64,000 bases of DNA from Oryzomonas japonica (GTDB taxonomy: Bacteria > Desulfobacterota > Desulfuromonadia > Geobacterales > Pseudopelobacteraceae), in assembly GCF_008802365.1 (NCBI RefSeq), contig NZ_VZQZ01000011.1:62001-126000 (forward strand), written 5' to 3'. The first letter of the stretch is position 1. Each line of letters starts with the position of its first letter. Made by a program: the position numbers and the translations under genes. The notes below the pieces were generated by a model. That model saw nothing but the letters and a program-made list of their open reading frames with translations, made no database searches and was not told the DNA's origin. Shown here piece by piece: positions 25,983 to 36,900 of this stretch.

Positions 25983-27224
25983 ATGGACGCCCAGCCGATC
26001 TCGCTCACCTATCGCCGCTACGCCTTGGGGCTCCTTTTGGCGGTGAACCTGCTTAACTACATCGACCGTCAGGTGCTCTTCGCGGTCTTCCCCCTGATCA
26101 AGATCGATCTGCGCCTCTCCGATACGGCGTTGGGGTTTCTCGGGAGCGCCTTCATGCTCAGCTACCTGCTCTTCGCTCCGCTCTTCGGCTGGCTCGGCGA
26201 CCATTGGAGCCGGACCAGACTTGCCGCCGGAGGCCTGGTTGTCTGGAGCATGGCCACGGCCCTGGCCGGTTTTGCCCCCGGCTACCGGACCCTGCTGGGC
26301 GCCCGCGCCACCGTCGGGATCGGTGAGGCGAGTTTCGGTACGGTATCGCCCGGGCTTATCGCCGATTTTTTCTCCAAGGAACGCCGCGGCCGGGTCCTGG
26401 CGTGGTTCTATGTCGCCATTCCGGTCGGCAGCGCGTTGGGCTATCTCCTCGGCGGGGTCTTGGGACAGCGGTACGGCTGGCATACCGCATTTTTGCTGGT
26501 TGGTATACCGGGCCTGCTGTTGGCCATTCCCATCGCACTGTTGCGCACCCCGCCCCGCGGCGGCGACGACGCATCCCTGCGGGCCGCGCACGGAAAGGTC
26601 TCCGGAGGCTACGCCGCCCTGTACAAAAACCGCTCGTTCGTCTGCAACACCCTCGCCATGGCGGCCATGACCTTCGCCATCGGGGGGCTTGCCCAGTGGA
26701 TCCCCTCGTTCCTGTACCGCACCCATTCCCTCGACGTGGCACGGGGAAATACGCTGTTCGGAGCAACCACGGTGCTGGCCGGGATACTGGGCACCATGGC
26801 CGGCGGCTGGCTCGGCGATTTCTGGCAAAAAAGGAGCGGCAAGGGATATCTGCTCATCTCTGGCTGGGGATTCCTCATCGGCGCCCCATTCGCCGCCTGG
26901 GCCATCCTCGCTCCCGGCCTGACCGGCTGCATGACCGCAATCTTCATCGCCGAGTTTTTTCTCTTTCTCAATACCGGGCCGCTCAATACCGTCACCATCA
27001 ACGTCACCAACCCGGCTATCCGCGCCATGGCCTTTGCGGTCAATATCTTCTTCATCCACGCCCTGGGCGATGCGGTTTCTCCCTCCGTCCTCGGCTGGCT
27101 GTCCGACCAGTGGGGGTTGCGCAGCGCCCTCCTGATCACCCCGGGCGTCATGGTGCTGGCCGGCCTCTTCTGTTTCATCTGCGGCAGGTTCGTGGTGCAG
27201 GATATGGCTCAAGCCGAGGGATGA
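25983..27224 (+). CDS. MFS transporter, spinster-like
   Basis: A 413-residue permease with about 12 hydrophobic segments. LLNYIDRQVLFAVFPLIK is the spinster-type first helix; the family loop GWLGDHWSRTRLA lies between helices 2 and 3. The start at 25983 follows AGAGGA; the longer upstream frame is unsupported. Substrate unknown: spinster relatives move lipids, sphingosine phosphate, sugars or organic acids. It follows the lipid gene set in the same direction but is separated from it by the palindromic element. Confidence 0.85.
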   Translation: MDAQPISLTYRRYALGLLLAVNLLNYIDRQVLFAVFPLIKIDLRLSDTALGFLGSAFMLSYLLFAPLFGWLGDHWSRTRLAAGGLVVWSMATALAGFAPGYRTLLGARATVGIGEASFGTVSPGLIADFFSKERRGRVLAWFYVAIPVGSALGYLLGGVLGQRYGWHTAFLLVGIPGLLLAIPIALLRTPPRGGDDASLRAAHGKVSGGYAALYKNRSFVCNTLAMAAMTFAIGGLAQWIPSFLYRTHSLDVARGNTLFGATTVLAGILGTMAGGWLGDFWQKRSGKGYLLISGWGFLIGAPFAAWAILAPGLTGCMTAIFIAEFFLFLNTGPLNTVTINVTNPAIRAMAFAVNIFFIHALGDAVSPSVLGWLSDQWGLRSALLITPGVMVLAGLFCFICGRFVVQDMAQAEG

Positions 27225-27362
27225 CGACTACAGGAGCGGCAACAATCGGCATTCATACTTTAGTCTCCCGATTTGCAGATCCGACATTCTGAGGTACGTT
27301 TTTAAAGAGAGGCAAGAACCGCCGTTGGGTTGATTTTAACGGAAATCTTTAGAGGGCCCTAC

Positions 27363-28403
27363 ATGAAGCCGTTATCTACCTTCTTTATCATTTTGTTATG
27401 CTGCGCCGTGGCGGCAACGGCTCCGGCGCAGACCTCAGATCCGTTGGACAATTTGAAAAAGTTCAGCAATTTCCAAAAAATTGATGTAAAGCGCTTGCTG
27501 GGGGGCGAAATACTCAGCCAGCGCGGCCCTCTGATGGATTTTCCCAACGGCATTTCGACGCAGATATGTTTTTTTCTCCCCATGTCTCCGGAGGAGGTGT
27601 TCAGACGGCAACAGACCTGGGACCCGACCCGCTGTGCGCCCCTGAAGGTATATGCGTCAGGCGGGCTGAGCAATCCCTGCAAACCCAGTGAATTCAAAAA
27701 ACTTCGTCTCGACCCCGGTAACTATCCGGTCAAGTGGCTGTTGGAAAAGACCCTGACGACCGCTTCCGGCAAGCTGGAACTGAACCTGACCCGTTCCGAA
27801 GCGCATGAACTTGCCGCCTGCGTCAAAATGGATCGCTCCCCCGCTTCCATCGGCTCCTGTTGGGCCAAACTGTTGTTTGCGCGTACCGCTGCCTTCCAGC
27901 TCAATGGGCTTGGCGGCGTCCTGCCGTACGAGGCCGAGGGTGAATTTCTGTCCCCTACCGTACAAATTCGCACAATGCTTCAGGAGCAGGCCAAGATTAC
28001 CCAGGAATTCGCCCCGATTCTGCATAAAACCGGAATATTGAACGATGGTGCCAAAACGTCCTCTCTCCTGCCCCTGTACAACTGGAGTTTTTTCGAAGCC
28101 AACCACCATGCCACTCTCAATCTCGGAGCGGTTTATCAACTGGCCGTCGGAGACCATTATCAACTTTTGGACATCAGTTACTATGCCAGCAGTACCTATT
28201 ACGCAGCCGCCACTCTCTATGAGATCTGGCCGTTCCACGATGGGAAGAAAACCGGCGCCCTCGTCTGGCGTGGCGACTTTCTTGCCGCCCCGACACTGAG
28301 ATACACGAAAGGTATCGAACGGATCGCATACGGCGCCATCATGATCCAGGAGATCAAGAAGGAGATCCGTTGCTTTCAGGATGATGTAAGGACCAAGCCA
28401 TGA
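27363..28403 (+). CDS. Exported protein of unknown function
   Basis: A 346-residue protein with signal peptide MKPLSTFFIILLCCAVAATAPAQ. The ATG at 27363 follows AGAGGG. The mature part has several cysteines (ICFFL, RCAPL, NPCKP, AACV, GSCW, RCF) that could form periplasmic disulfides. No family recognised. Its stop overlaps the start of the next gene (ATGAG), which encodes a beta-barrel-like protein, so the two are probably one functional unit. Confidence 0.65.
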   Translation: MKPLSTFFIILLCCAVAATAPAQTSDPLDNLKKFSNFQKIDVKRLLGGEILSQRGPLMDFPNGISTQICFFLPMSPEEVFRRQQTWDPTRCAPLKVYASGGLSNPCKPSEFKKLRLDPGNYPVKWLLEKTLTTASGKLELNLTRSEAHELAACVKMDRSPASIGSCWAKLLFARTAAFQLNGLGGVLPYEAEGEFLSPTVQIRTMLQEQAKITQEFAPILHKTGILNDGAKTSSLLPLYNWSFFEANHHATLNLGAVYQLAVGDHYQLLDISYYASSTYYAAATLYEIWPFHDGKKTGALVWRGDFLAAPTLRYTKGIERIAYGAIMIQEIKKEIRCFQDDVRTKP

Positions 28404-29329
28404 GTCGGAAATTCGGAAACGTTCGGGTGGCCATGCAACGCGTCTTCGGCAGCACCTTCATACTGCCCGCGCTGCTGGTAGTGATGCTGGCCGCGCCCCC
28501 CAGGTCCATGGCCGGTGCATCGATGGCCGTATCTCATGAACTTGATCTTGAACTGGGATATGCGGGTAGAGCCGTAACCCTTCAGGATGGCCGGCATGTC
28601 GGCTCCATCGACGAACTTGCTACTGACGTTAAATATGTCATCTCGCCGCAAATCACCGATAACCTGCTCTTGCGGGTTGGAGCGGAATGGGAGCGATTTG
28701 CCTTCGACACTTCTCCAACCGGTGCGCTGCCTGATATTTTACAGCATGCCAGTGCGGTCGTGGGTTTTGACTACCAACTGGCCGACCAATGGCTCATGCG
28801 CACTGAAATACAGCCTGGTATTTACGGTAGTTTGGCTCAAATCGGTTGGCGAAACGTTGACGCGCCCCTCTTTATGGGGGCGGTCTATCTGAAAGACGCC
28901 GATCTGCAATGGTTCTTCGGTCTGCGCATTGATCTCCGGAGCCAATACCCCGTGTTTCCCGCGCTTGGTGTCCGCTGGAAATTCACCGATGTCTGGACCT
29001 TGAACTTCCAATTACCGAAGCCTCGACTGGAGTATGACGTGAACGACGATCTTCAGGCATACCTGGGGGCGGGCGTCAAGGCCGGAACGTTCGTGGTCGG
29101 AGAACATTTCGGGGATAACCATGGCATTCCTGCGCTCAACAACGCCACGGTCGATTACACCGATGTACACCTGGGTCCCGGCTTTGCGTGGAAGGTCCTC
29201 CCTACCCTGACGCTTGAGGCTGAAGGTGGATACATGGTCTACCGCGCATGGGATTTTTTCGACAAGCACGTAAAGTTGGACAGCCACCCGGCACCGTACT
29301 TTCAACTATCTTGTCACGCCAGGTTCTGA
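28400..29329 (+). CDS. Probable outer-membrane beta-barrel protein
   Basis: A 309-residue exported protein. The signal sequence (FILPALLVVMLAAPPRSMAGAS) is followed by alternating hydrophobic/polar strands: LELGYAG, TDVKYVISPQITDNLLLRVGAEW, VVGFDYQLADQWLMRTEIQPG, and a C-terminal YFQLSCHARF ending in Phe, as in barrel proteins. It resembles DUF6268-type barrels, but that is from memory. It is translationally coupled to the preceding exported protein. Confidence 0.65.
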   Translation: MSRKFGNVRVAMQRVFGSTFILPALLVVMLAAPPRSMAGASMAVSHELDLELGYAGRAVTLQDGRHVGSIDELATDVKYVISPQITDNLLLRVGAEWERFAFDTSPTGALPDILQHASAVVGFDYQLADQWLMRTEIQPGIYGSLAQIGWRNVDAPLFMGAVYLKDADLQWFFGLRIDLRSQYPVFPALGVRWKFTDVWTLNFQLPKPRLEYDVNDDLQAYLGAGVKAGTFVVGEHFGDNHGIPALNNATVDYTDVHLGPGFAWKVLPTLTLEAEGGYMVYRAWDFFDKHVKLDSHPAPYFQLSCHARF

Positions 29330-29554
29330 ACGCCATACCTGATCCGGTTTTTCTGAAATTCCAGGTTGTATCCCAGGTATTCACGGGATTCCGGTGTCAT
29401 TAGCAATGGCAAAGAGTCCGTGTTGGCAATCCGTCGCACACGGGGATGACGCGCGGCCCTAACGTGGTAGCAGCGGAAAGCTGTTACGTCTATGGTCTGC
29501 AAACGAGGGTGATAGGATGACCCCCGACTACCTGCGAAAGCCGGGGCAAAAAGA

Positions 29555-29576
29555 AAGGAATCCCGGAGGATTCCTT
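29555..29576 (-). terminator. Hairpin in the 29.3-30.0 kb gap
   Basis: AAGGAATCC and GGATTCCTT flank a 4-nt loop; on the minus strand the stem is followed by TTTCTTTTTG. It could end leftward transcription from the chemoreceptor gene about 480 bp away. Confidence 0.5.
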
Positions 29577-29585
29577 GATGTCAGA

Positions 29586-29611
29586 TGGAGCGGGACACGG
29601 GATTGGAAGCC
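29586..29611 (-). repeat. Decayed tRNA-Gly 3'-end copy (att-like), left edge of the variable region
   Basis: TGGAGCGGGACACGGGATT followed by GGAAGCC matches the 3' end of the intact tRNA-Gly at 48453 (TGGAGCGGGAAACGGGATTC, GAACCC) with about three changes. The 725-bp gap 29330-30054 otherwise holds no gene I can support. Confidence 0.6.
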
Positions 29612-29749
29612 ACTTTTTGACAGACGTCCCCCAAGCAGTTCCTGTGATAAAATACCAATATATCAAATATATAAATTACTTAAACCTTATTTCTCGGCTG
29701 ATTTTAGTATGCAGGCGTTCAGCAAAATGCATTAAAAGCCAAGCTTTTT

Positions 29750-29769
29750 GTCAAAGTTTAGTCAAAGTC
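29750..29769. repeat. GTCAAAG-type repeat, copy 1
   Basis: GTCAAAGTTTAGTCAAAGTC here and GTCAAAGCTTTAGTCAAAGT plus C at 33872-33892, each near a decayed tRNA-Gly 3' end. Likely a recombination-site remnant. Confidence 0.5.
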
Positions 29770-29811
29770 TTTGTGCCAGTCGTTATTATGATTTCGAGTC
29801 CGCGCTGGCTT

Positions 29812-29854
29812 CCCAATAATGGCTGTTCTGAGAACTGGACATTGTTGATGACTC
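29812..29854. repeat. 43-bp direct repeat, left copy
   Basis: Contains CCCAATAATGGCTGTTCTG, AGAACTGGACATTGTTGATG, ACTCC. The right copy at 48302-48344 matches at all but about seven positions. The two flank the 30-48 kb region. Confidence 0.75.
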
Positions 29855-30054
29855 CACCGTAATTTTGGGGGTGCTAAAACGGATGGAACTATCACCGGCT
29901 TGTCAAGGTGATCGTCAGGACCAAGGGAGGGGTGATTGCCGGGCGCAATTCTGCATTATGACCGATTCAAGGAACAACTGCGCCCGTCGCAGGCATAATG
30001 AGCACCGCTACGCCATGGTGTAATGTCGAGTAGTCAGTAAAGTGGCAGTGGCCA

Positions 30055-32469
30055 TTACAGCCGAAACCATTTGGCGGTGTCATTTAGATCAGAGGCTGTG
30101 GCGGCAAGATTTTCAGATGACTGCTTGACGTCAACAAAAGTACTTTTAATCTGTCTGGCGGTATCAGATATTGTATTCATCACCCTCGAAATATCATCTG
30201 ATGTTGCGGACTGCTGCTGGGCAGCAACGGCGATCCTGCCGACCATGCCGGTAATCTTATCCATGTTTTCAACAATCTCGTCTATGGACTGTACCGATTC
30301 ATTGACGATATTTACAACCTGGTCCACTGAAGAACTCTCTTCCCGAATGAGTTTGACAGCCGTGTCGACACCGGCGTTCATGGATGATACGTTTTCCACG
30401 ATCTCGTCCGTCGCTTCAGAGGTCCTGGCTGCAAGTTTACGCACTTCATCGGCAACCACGGCAAAACCGCGGCCCTGCTCTCCGGCCCTGGCGGCCTCAA
30501 TTGCAGCGTTCAGCGCCAGCAGATTGGTCTGGTCCGCAATGTCATTGATAAGCGCGACAATGCCGGTAATTTTTTCCGACCGAGTTCCGAGTGTCTCCAC
30601 CTCTTTTGCCGAGGATTTAGTTGTCTCGGCAAATCGTTGGAGATAACTGACTGCGGTATGCATCCTGTCTCGGCCACGGTTGGCGGCTTCTCGCATTGAT
30701 GCTGCAGTGTCTGCCGTTTCGTTGGCATTATTGGACACATCGTTGATGGTCTGGGACATCTCGGTCATGGCAACAGCAGACTGTTCGATACGCTCGGTCT
30801 GTTTTCCCGTGCTATTCTCAAGTGTACGCGCCGTGGATGAGAGTTCCTCCGAGCTACCTGCCAGGGCATCTGTCGCCACCCCGATCTTTTTGGCAATATT
30901 CTGGAGACTGCCTGCCATGGTGGCCATTTCTTTCTGGACCTGACCGATCTCGTCATTGTTTTCCGCAGATATGGTACAGTTCAGATTACCGGAAGCTATT
31001 TCACGGGTAGTGGTAATAAGCCTGGAAAGAGGATGGGCGATTGCCCGGTACATCCATATTCCGAAAATGATGCCAGAAAAGACCGCAAGCACACCTATGG
31101 TAAGGATCAAACCAAGGCTCTTGCGGATCATGGAGTTAACGGCGGCGATCGATTTTTCCTGTTCCCCCTGCGCCACGCTCGATGTTTGTCTACTTTTCAG
31201 AGCTTGCTGCATGACAATATTTCGGAGCTTCGCCGATTCCTGAGACGCTACTTCCTGCATTGCCAGCCTGTTTTTCAACTTCGGGACGATACCGTCTTTG
31301 GTGGTGAGACTCGCGTAGACGCCATCCAATGCAGACGTCGTTCTATTCAGCACCGCGAGCTCTTTCGCAGCGTTAAGCTTCTTTAAATTTTTTTGAAGCT
31401 CTGCCTCCGCCTTATGGATTTTGGCGTACTGCGCTGTTATGGTCGTCAAAGTCACATCTATTTCTTTTCCCGTGGCAGCAGTAAACAGCCTTGTTACAAG
31501 CCCATCGACCGATGCCCCATACGCCAGCAGCTCGGAATTACTGGCAAGTGCACTCACCGTAATGTTTGATTGCACAAACGAATTTCCGTTTTTGCCTGTT
31601 ATATCTCCTACTTTCTCGCTGATATTGTCTATTTCATTATCAAGGGAACCGATTATTCCATCCATTTTGTCCAGAATACCGTCGATTAACACGTCAGCTT
31701 TATTATTCCCTGCCAATCGCAATACAAAATATTCGTCCAACTTTGTGGACAGGTTTGCTATTGCGGCCTTAAGTTTTGGATTTCCGCGCACATTGCCATT
31801 TTGTAGCAGACGGTCGATATGTCCTTTCACTTCTCCTTTGTAGCCCTTAGCGTTGCCTCGTTGCGATTGAAAGCAGAGAACCATGGTATCTTTAAGCTGT
31901 GTCTTGGCCATTTCGAGGCTAGTGAGCTTGTCGGCCAAGGAGTTTCTGCCTTCAACGAATGTTACGTATGTGGCTGAACGCGAAACTTGCAGGGACTTTA
32001 CCAGGCCGTCAAGTTCCTTGAGTTTGGCGATGGCTTCATTCAGGTGCTGTGTTGTTGTCTTTGCTGCGTTGTTGGCTTCTTCCTGGGATGTGATGCTAGC
32101 CGTTACCGTTTCGACAAGCCGATTGAAAATACCTTCCAACTCCGAATACGTTTCAAACTTCTCACCGGACATCGACTCAATTGTCGTTTGAGAGCTTTTT
32201 ACGGTTTCAAGTGATTTTGATGCTTCCGTCCTGGCATCATCAAGTTCCTTTTTGCCCCTTGATGTGCTCACTTTTACCAGGTCGGCGGTAGCTGCCTGGA
32301 TAGATCGTTCATATTCCACTGTCCTGAGTTGGTATGGTGTGCTTTTTTCCGTAAGATAAGCCAGCTTCCCCTTTATAAAGGTCATACTAACGTAGCAGGC
32401 TACTGATATCACAATTGAAATACCGGCAACAATCGCAACATTCAGAAAAAGCTTGGTTTTGATTTTCAT
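30055..32469 (-). CDS. Methyl-accepting chemotaxis protein
   Basis: An 804-residue receptor. A membrane helix near residues 8-30 ([20 protein letters not shown]), then an unusually long, mostly helical periplasmic region (about 30-440), a second helix ([20 protein letters not shown], about 445-468), HAMP, and the cytoplasmic signalling hairpin with the conserved tip [25 protein letters not shown] site precedes the ATG. No chemotaxis genes are adjacent. Base composition is visibly more AT-rich than the housekeeping flanks, fitting an acquired gene. Confidence 0.92.
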   Translation of the reverse strand: MKIKTKLFLNVAIVAGISIVISVACYVSMTFIKGKLAYLTEKSTPYQLRTVEYERSIQAATADLVKVSTSRGKKELDDARTEASKSLETVKSSQTTIESMSGEKFETYSELEGIFNRLVETVTASITSQEEANNAAKTTTQHLNEAIAKLKELDGLVKSLQVSRSATYVTFVEGRNSLADKLTSLEMAKTQLKDTMVLCFQSQRGNAKGYKGEVKGHIDRLLQNGNVRGNPKLKAAIANLSTKLDEYFVLRLAGNNKADVLIDGILDKMDGIIGSLDNEIDNISEKVGDITGKNGNSFVQSNITVSALASNSELLAYGASVDGLVTRLFTAATGKEIDVTLTTITAQYAKIHKAEAELQKNLKKLNAAKELAVLNRTTSALDGVYASLTTKDGIVPKLKNRLAMQEVASQESAKLRNIVMQQALKSRQTSSVAQGEQEKSIAAVNSMIRKSLGLILTIGVLAVFSGIIFGIWMYRAIAHPLSRLITTTREIASGNLNCTISAENNDEIGQVQKEMATMAGSLQNIAKKIGVATDALAGSSEELSSTARTLENSTGKQTERIEQSAVAMTEMSQTINDVSNNANETADTAASMREAANRGRDRMHTAVSYLQRFAETTKSSAKEVETLGTRSEKITGIVALINDIADQTNLLALNAAIEAARAGEQGRGFAVVADEVRKLAARTSEATDEIVENVSSMNAGVDTAVKLIREESSSVDQVVNIVNESVQSIDEIVENMDKITGMVGRIAVAAQQQSATSDDISRVMNTISDTARQIKSTFVDVKQSSENLAATASDLNDTAKWFRL

Positions 32470-32695
32470 GTATCCTCACACAAACAGCGTAATCAGGATG
32501 CGTTGCCACGTATCGCTTAATCATACTTAAATCAAATTATTCAAATATGTTATTAGACCGTTTTTTAAATATTGTCAAACATTGGAAGTCCTCTATCAAA
32601 TCATGCTTTCAATTTGCATGCTCCCGTAAACTCCCCCTGAATTGAGACATTCCCAAAGTAGAGCTTTCTGGCATTATTGAAGCCAGGAGGTTCAA

Positions 32696-32962
32696 ATGAA
32701 AGGATCACGATTTACCGGAACCCAGATCATTTCGATTCTCAGAGAAACTGAAGCCGGAATGCTTGTTAAGGATGTCTGCCGTAAGCATGGCATCGGCGAC
32801 GCGACCTACTACAATTGGAAATCAAAGTATGGCGGTATGTCTGCTTCCGATCTCAAGCGGATGAAGGAGATGGAAGCCGAACTGAGCCGTCTCAAACGCA
32901 TGCATGCTGACATGGCCCTTGAGAATCACGCTTCGGAAGACCTGATCGAAAAAAAGCTCTGA
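32696..32962 (+). CDS. IS3-family transposase OrfA
   Basis: An 88-residue helix-turn-helix protein (TGTQIISILRETEAGMLVKD, VCRKHGIGDATYYNWKSKYG) with a C-terminal leucine-zipper-like helix. AGGAGG precedes the ATG. It ends at TGA 32960-32962 just after A-AAA-AAG (32949-32956), where ribosomes are expected to slip -1 into orfB and make the OrfAB transposase. Confidence 0.9.
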   Translation: MKGSRFTGTQIISILRETEAGMLVKDVCRKHGIGDATYYNWKSKYGGMSASDLKRMKEMEAELSRLKRMHADMALENHASEDLIEKKL

Positions 32963-33810
32963 GGCCGCCCGAGAAGCGAGATGCTGCAATCTATCTCGTC
33001 GCTGAACACAGGCTGTCCGTGCAGCGTAGTTGCCGTTGTATCGGACTCTCTCGTGCGGCTTACTACCGAGTTCCGGTTTACGCCTCTGAAACGGATCATG
33101 ACGTCATCAAGGCTCTTAATGCCCTTGTTGAACGCCACCCTCGCTGGGGCTTCTGGAAATGTTTCAAAGCCTTGCGGCGGCTTGGCCAGCTATGGAATCA
33201 TAAACGGGTGTACCGCGTTTATTGCACCCTTCAGCTTAACCAGAAGCGCAGGACCAAGAAGAGGTTGCCACAGCGCATCAAACAGCCCCTGCTCGTGCCA
33301 CAGCAACCGAACCAGACATGGTCGGCAGACTTTGTGAGCGATGCACTCTATGCCGGAAGGCGGTTCAGAACATTCAACGTCAGTGATGATTTCAACCGTG
33401 AATGCCTGGCCGTGGAAATCGATACATCTCTTACCGGCACAAGACTGGTCCGTGTGTTTGGGCGGCTACGCCCTGAGCGGGGCCTTCCCAATGTCCTGCG
33501 AGCGGACAATGGCCCTGAGTTCCTAAGCGGCGACTTTGTTGCCTGGGCTGAAACGAATGGGATGGCTATTCAGTACATTCAGCCAGGAGAACCGAACCAG
33601 AACGCCTATATCGAGCGATTCAACCGCACGTATCGAGAAGAACTGCTTTCAATGTATCTTTTCAACAATCTCAGCGAGGTACGGGAAGAGACTTACTGGT
33701 GGCGGAACGATTACAATGAGCTGCGGCCGCATGATTCTCTGGGAGACATGACGCCAGCCGAATACATGGGAAACGGCACCAGAAACTCTGCTTTAAATCT
33801 GTCTACTTGA
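32956..33810 (+). CDS. IS3-family transposase OrfB (DDE integrase core), -1 frameshift product
   Basis: The -1 frame from the slippery site encodes ALRPPEKRDAAIYLVAEHRL and onward for 285 codons. The rve integrase domain keeps all three acidic residues: WSADFVSDAL, RADNGPEFLS and NAYIERFNRTYREE. A GTG at 33019 could allow separate OrfB. No stop or indel interrupts the frame, so the element looks competent to move. Confidence 0.88.
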   Translation, partial: ALRPPEKRDAAIYLVAEHRLSVQRSCRCIGLSRAAYYRVPVYASETDHDVIKALNALVERHPRWGFWKCFKALRRLGQLWNHKRVYRVYCTLQLNQKRRTKKRLPQRIKQPLLVPQQPNQTWSADFVSDALYAGRRFRTFNVSDDFNRECLAVEIDTSLTGTRLVRVFGRLRPERGLPNVLRADNGPEFLSGDFVAWAETNGMAIQYIQPGEPNQNAYIERFNRTYREELLSMYLFNNLSEVREETYWWRNDYNELRPHDSLGDMTPAEYMGNGTRNSALNLST

Positions 33811-33871
33811 CAGGGAAGCTTACGATACCGCACCAAATTGCGGAAGCCCCTGCCATAGCCATCGTTTTTTG

Positions 33872-33892
33872 GTCAAAGCTTTAGTCAAAGTC
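33872..33892. repeat. GTCAAAG-type repeat, copy 2
   Basis: GTCAAAGCTTTAGTCAAAGT then C, the partner of 29750-29769. It lies within an AGCCCCTG...CAGGGGCT stem (33844-33851, 33892-33899), 45 bp from the decayed tRNA end at 33937. Confidence 0.5.
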
Positions 33893-33936
33893 AGGGGCTG
33901 CATCCTGATAACTACTTGAGATAGTCGGCTATATTA

Positions 33937-33963
33937 TGGAGCGGGAAAGGGGATTCGAAATCG
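33937..33963 (-). repeat. Decayed tRNA-Gly 3'-end copy, internal
   Basis: TGGAGCGGGAAAGGGGATTC then GAAATCG, differing from the intact tRNA-Gly 3' end at about three positions. It separates the chemoreceptor/IS3 segment from the NMT1-kinase segment. Confidence 0.6.
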
Positions 33964-33992
33964 TCATTTCGGCGGGAATGGTTTATTTAGTT

Positions 33993-36900
33993 CTAATGAA
34001 TCTTCTGTATTGCCTCTTTCAATACTGACAGCTTATACGGTTTCTGGATGAATCCCGCCAAGCCTTTACCAGCGAATTTTTGTGTAACTTCATGTTCGCT
34101 GAAGCCGCTTGACATAATCACCTTCACATCTTGTTTGATCTGTCTCAGTTCCCGGAAACATTGCTCTCCGTCCATGTGCGGCATGGTTAGATCTAAAATG
34201 ACAAAGGCGATATCGGAGTTTTGCTTGAATATTTCAACAGCCTCTCTGCCATCATTAGCTGTGATCGTGGTAAAACCAAATTCCTGCAACATTTCTTTGC
34301 CGATGCCTCTGATAGTCTCTTCGTCATCTACCAGCAGAACTTTCCCTTTGCTTTTCCAGTCGTCTTTGTAATTGTCGTTATTGAATATCTCTGACGGTTT
34401 GTTTGATGCGGGCAAGAGAATCTTAAATGACGTGCCTTTACCCAATTCACTGTAGACTTTTATTGCCCCTTTATGTCCTCTTACAATGCCGAGCACAGCG
34501 GCCATGCCCAATCCTCTACCAGTAAACTTTGTAGTGAAAAATGGGTCAAAAAGCTTTGCCTGGGTTTTATCATCCATACCACAGCCGGTATCGGCAATTT
34601 CCATATAGACGTATAGGCCTTCTGTGATGTTTTCCTCCAGCCAAACCTTTTCCAGATAGCTCTCATCGCAGTCCATGCATCCTGTGGTAATGGCGATGAC
34701 TCCGCTTTTTTCGCCAATTGCTTCGGATGCGTTAATGACCAGATTCATGACAATTTGCCGCATTTGGGTAGCGTCGGCCTCTACAGTAGGGAGATGCGGG
34801 CTAAGGTTGAGACGGAGCACTGCTTTTTTGGATATTGACACCTCTAACATATGAAGCATCTCTTCCAATAGTCGGTTCATATCTAGGTTTTCAATTACAA
34901 ACTTCCCTTTGCCAGAATATGCCAGCATTTGTTTGGCAAGGTCGGCAGCACGTGCTGATGCCTGTTCGATTTTGTGCAGGTTTTCAATGGAGGGTGATTC
35001 TGGATTCAGTCTCAGCAATGCGAGGTCTGCATTGCCCATTATTGTCATCAAAATATTATTGAAATCGTGAGCTATGCCTCCAGCTAGCACCCCGAGGCTC
35101 TCCAGTTTTTGAGAATGAAGGAGCTGTTTCTCAAGATTTATGCGACTTTCTTCAGCCTGTCTGAGTTCGGTGATATCAAGTACTGAGCCGGTTGCACCTA
35201 CATATTCGCCATCAAGGTTGTACATTGCGTTAATGTAAATCAGTGCTGAAATTATTTTACCGGTCTTTGAGAGATACCTTTTTTCAAGGGAGTAATGGTC
35301 AATTTCATGATTCATTATTTTATTGACCATCTCAATACATTTTTCGGCATCGTCTGGATAACTCACATCGGTAATACTCATTCTTCCGACAAGTTCTTCT
35401 GCTGAATATCCTACCAAATTGCTGAAAGCTTCGTTTACTTCAGTGAATTTTAAATTCACGTCCGTAATAGCCACTCCAATCAGTGTATTGTTGAAGAGGG
35501 TACGATAATGTGACTCTCCAGTGCGAATAACTTCTTCCGCATGTCTGCGTTCGGTAATGTCTCGGGTTATTCCCAGTAGAGAGATAATATCCCCCTGTTC
35601 GTTGCGAAATGGAACTGCGTGGGTTTCCAGCCAGACGTGCCTGCCTTTGAGACCGGTGATCTCAAATTCGAGTATTCCGGGGATTCCATGAAAAACCTGC
35701 TCTGTAAGAGCCATGAAGGCATTTCTGTATGAATCGGTAATCAATGAGTAGGCACATTTTCCTTTTACCTGTTCAAAAGAATCAGCCTCAACCATATCGA
35801 GACCGGCCCGGTTCATCATGAGCAGGTTGCCCCTGTTATCAAGCATTTTGATGCACTCTGGCTCAGAATCAATTATTGTCTTTAAAAACCGCTCGCTAGC
35901 TTCCAGCGCCTCTTTGGTCTTCTGCTGCTCGGTAATATCCTGAATTATCCCAAATAGCCGTAATATTCGACCATCGTTATCAGACTCCAATCGCCCAAGG
36001 CCATGAACCCAGCGTTTGGCTTTGTCGCTATGCCGTTCAATCTGATATTTCTTATCGAAGTATTCACGATTTTGAAGGATACGTGTTTGCAGATATGAAG
36101 ACATCTCCTCTCGTTGGTCTTCGCATATGAGATTCAACCAACCGCTGACATCCCGTGCATAGTTTTCATCTATGCCGAAAATAGCGTCCAATTCTTCTGA
36201 GCTCGTCCACAGACCTGTTGTTAAATCGAAGGTGTAGTGGCCGACATGGGCCACATGCTGGGACGCCTTCAGTAACGTTTCACTGTAGCGTAACGCGTTT
36301 TCCGCCGTCTTTCGTTCCCCAACCTCTTTTCTCAAACGGCGCTGAATAGTAAATAATATGAGCATAATTACCAGTGAAACCGAACTGATACTGCCGACTA
36401 CAACGACAATTCTCCGTAATTTGGGTGCTTCGCTCCCTAGGTAAGGATCATATATAAAACCTTCAAGAAAATTCGTATTATCAGCCATACCGACTTTAAC
36501 AAAAATATCCGCCATATGCTGCCAGCGCCCAGGATTCATGTGACCCATCTCTACAAGATCAGGTAATATGAGTTGCCGCATGGTATCAGCTTCGAATTGT
36601 AGATGTTCTCTCGTTTTTTTTACGTTGTATTTGGTTATGAGCAGATCTATAAGTTCATCACGATGAGACATAGCGTACTGCCAGCCGCGGAGTGTGGCAC
36701 TACGGAATGCTTTGACACGCTTGGGATGCTGTTTTAGCTCCTGCTCGCTGGTGAAGAGGATGTCGCTGTAGAAGTCTATACCGTAATTGATGGGATTGAT
36801 GACCACGAAATCCACGCCTTTCTGCTTCAGGAAGAATGGTTCGTTGGTCAGGTATGAATTGAAAGCTGTAACTTTGCCGGTGGCCAGGTCGTTAATGTCA

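Larger units (their letters stand above)
32625..33824 (+). mobile_element. IS3-family insertion sequence, apparently intact
   Basis: About 1.2 kb. Imperfect terminal inverted repeats: left GTAAACTCCCCCTGAATTGA (from 32626), right end the complement of GTAAGCTTCCCTGTCAAGTA (to 33823). It holds overlapping orfA and orfB with an A7G slippery stretch. Exact ends and target duplication were not resolved. Confidence 0.8.

Noticed and set aside
25947-27212. 421-codon minus-strand frame opposite the MFS gene
   Set aside because: Complementary to a 12-helix permease; charged low-complexity translation.
29517-29862. Short plus-strand frames in the 29.3-30.0 kb gap
   Set aside because: No ribosome sites, no protein-like composition, and they overlap the tRNA-end relic and repeats.
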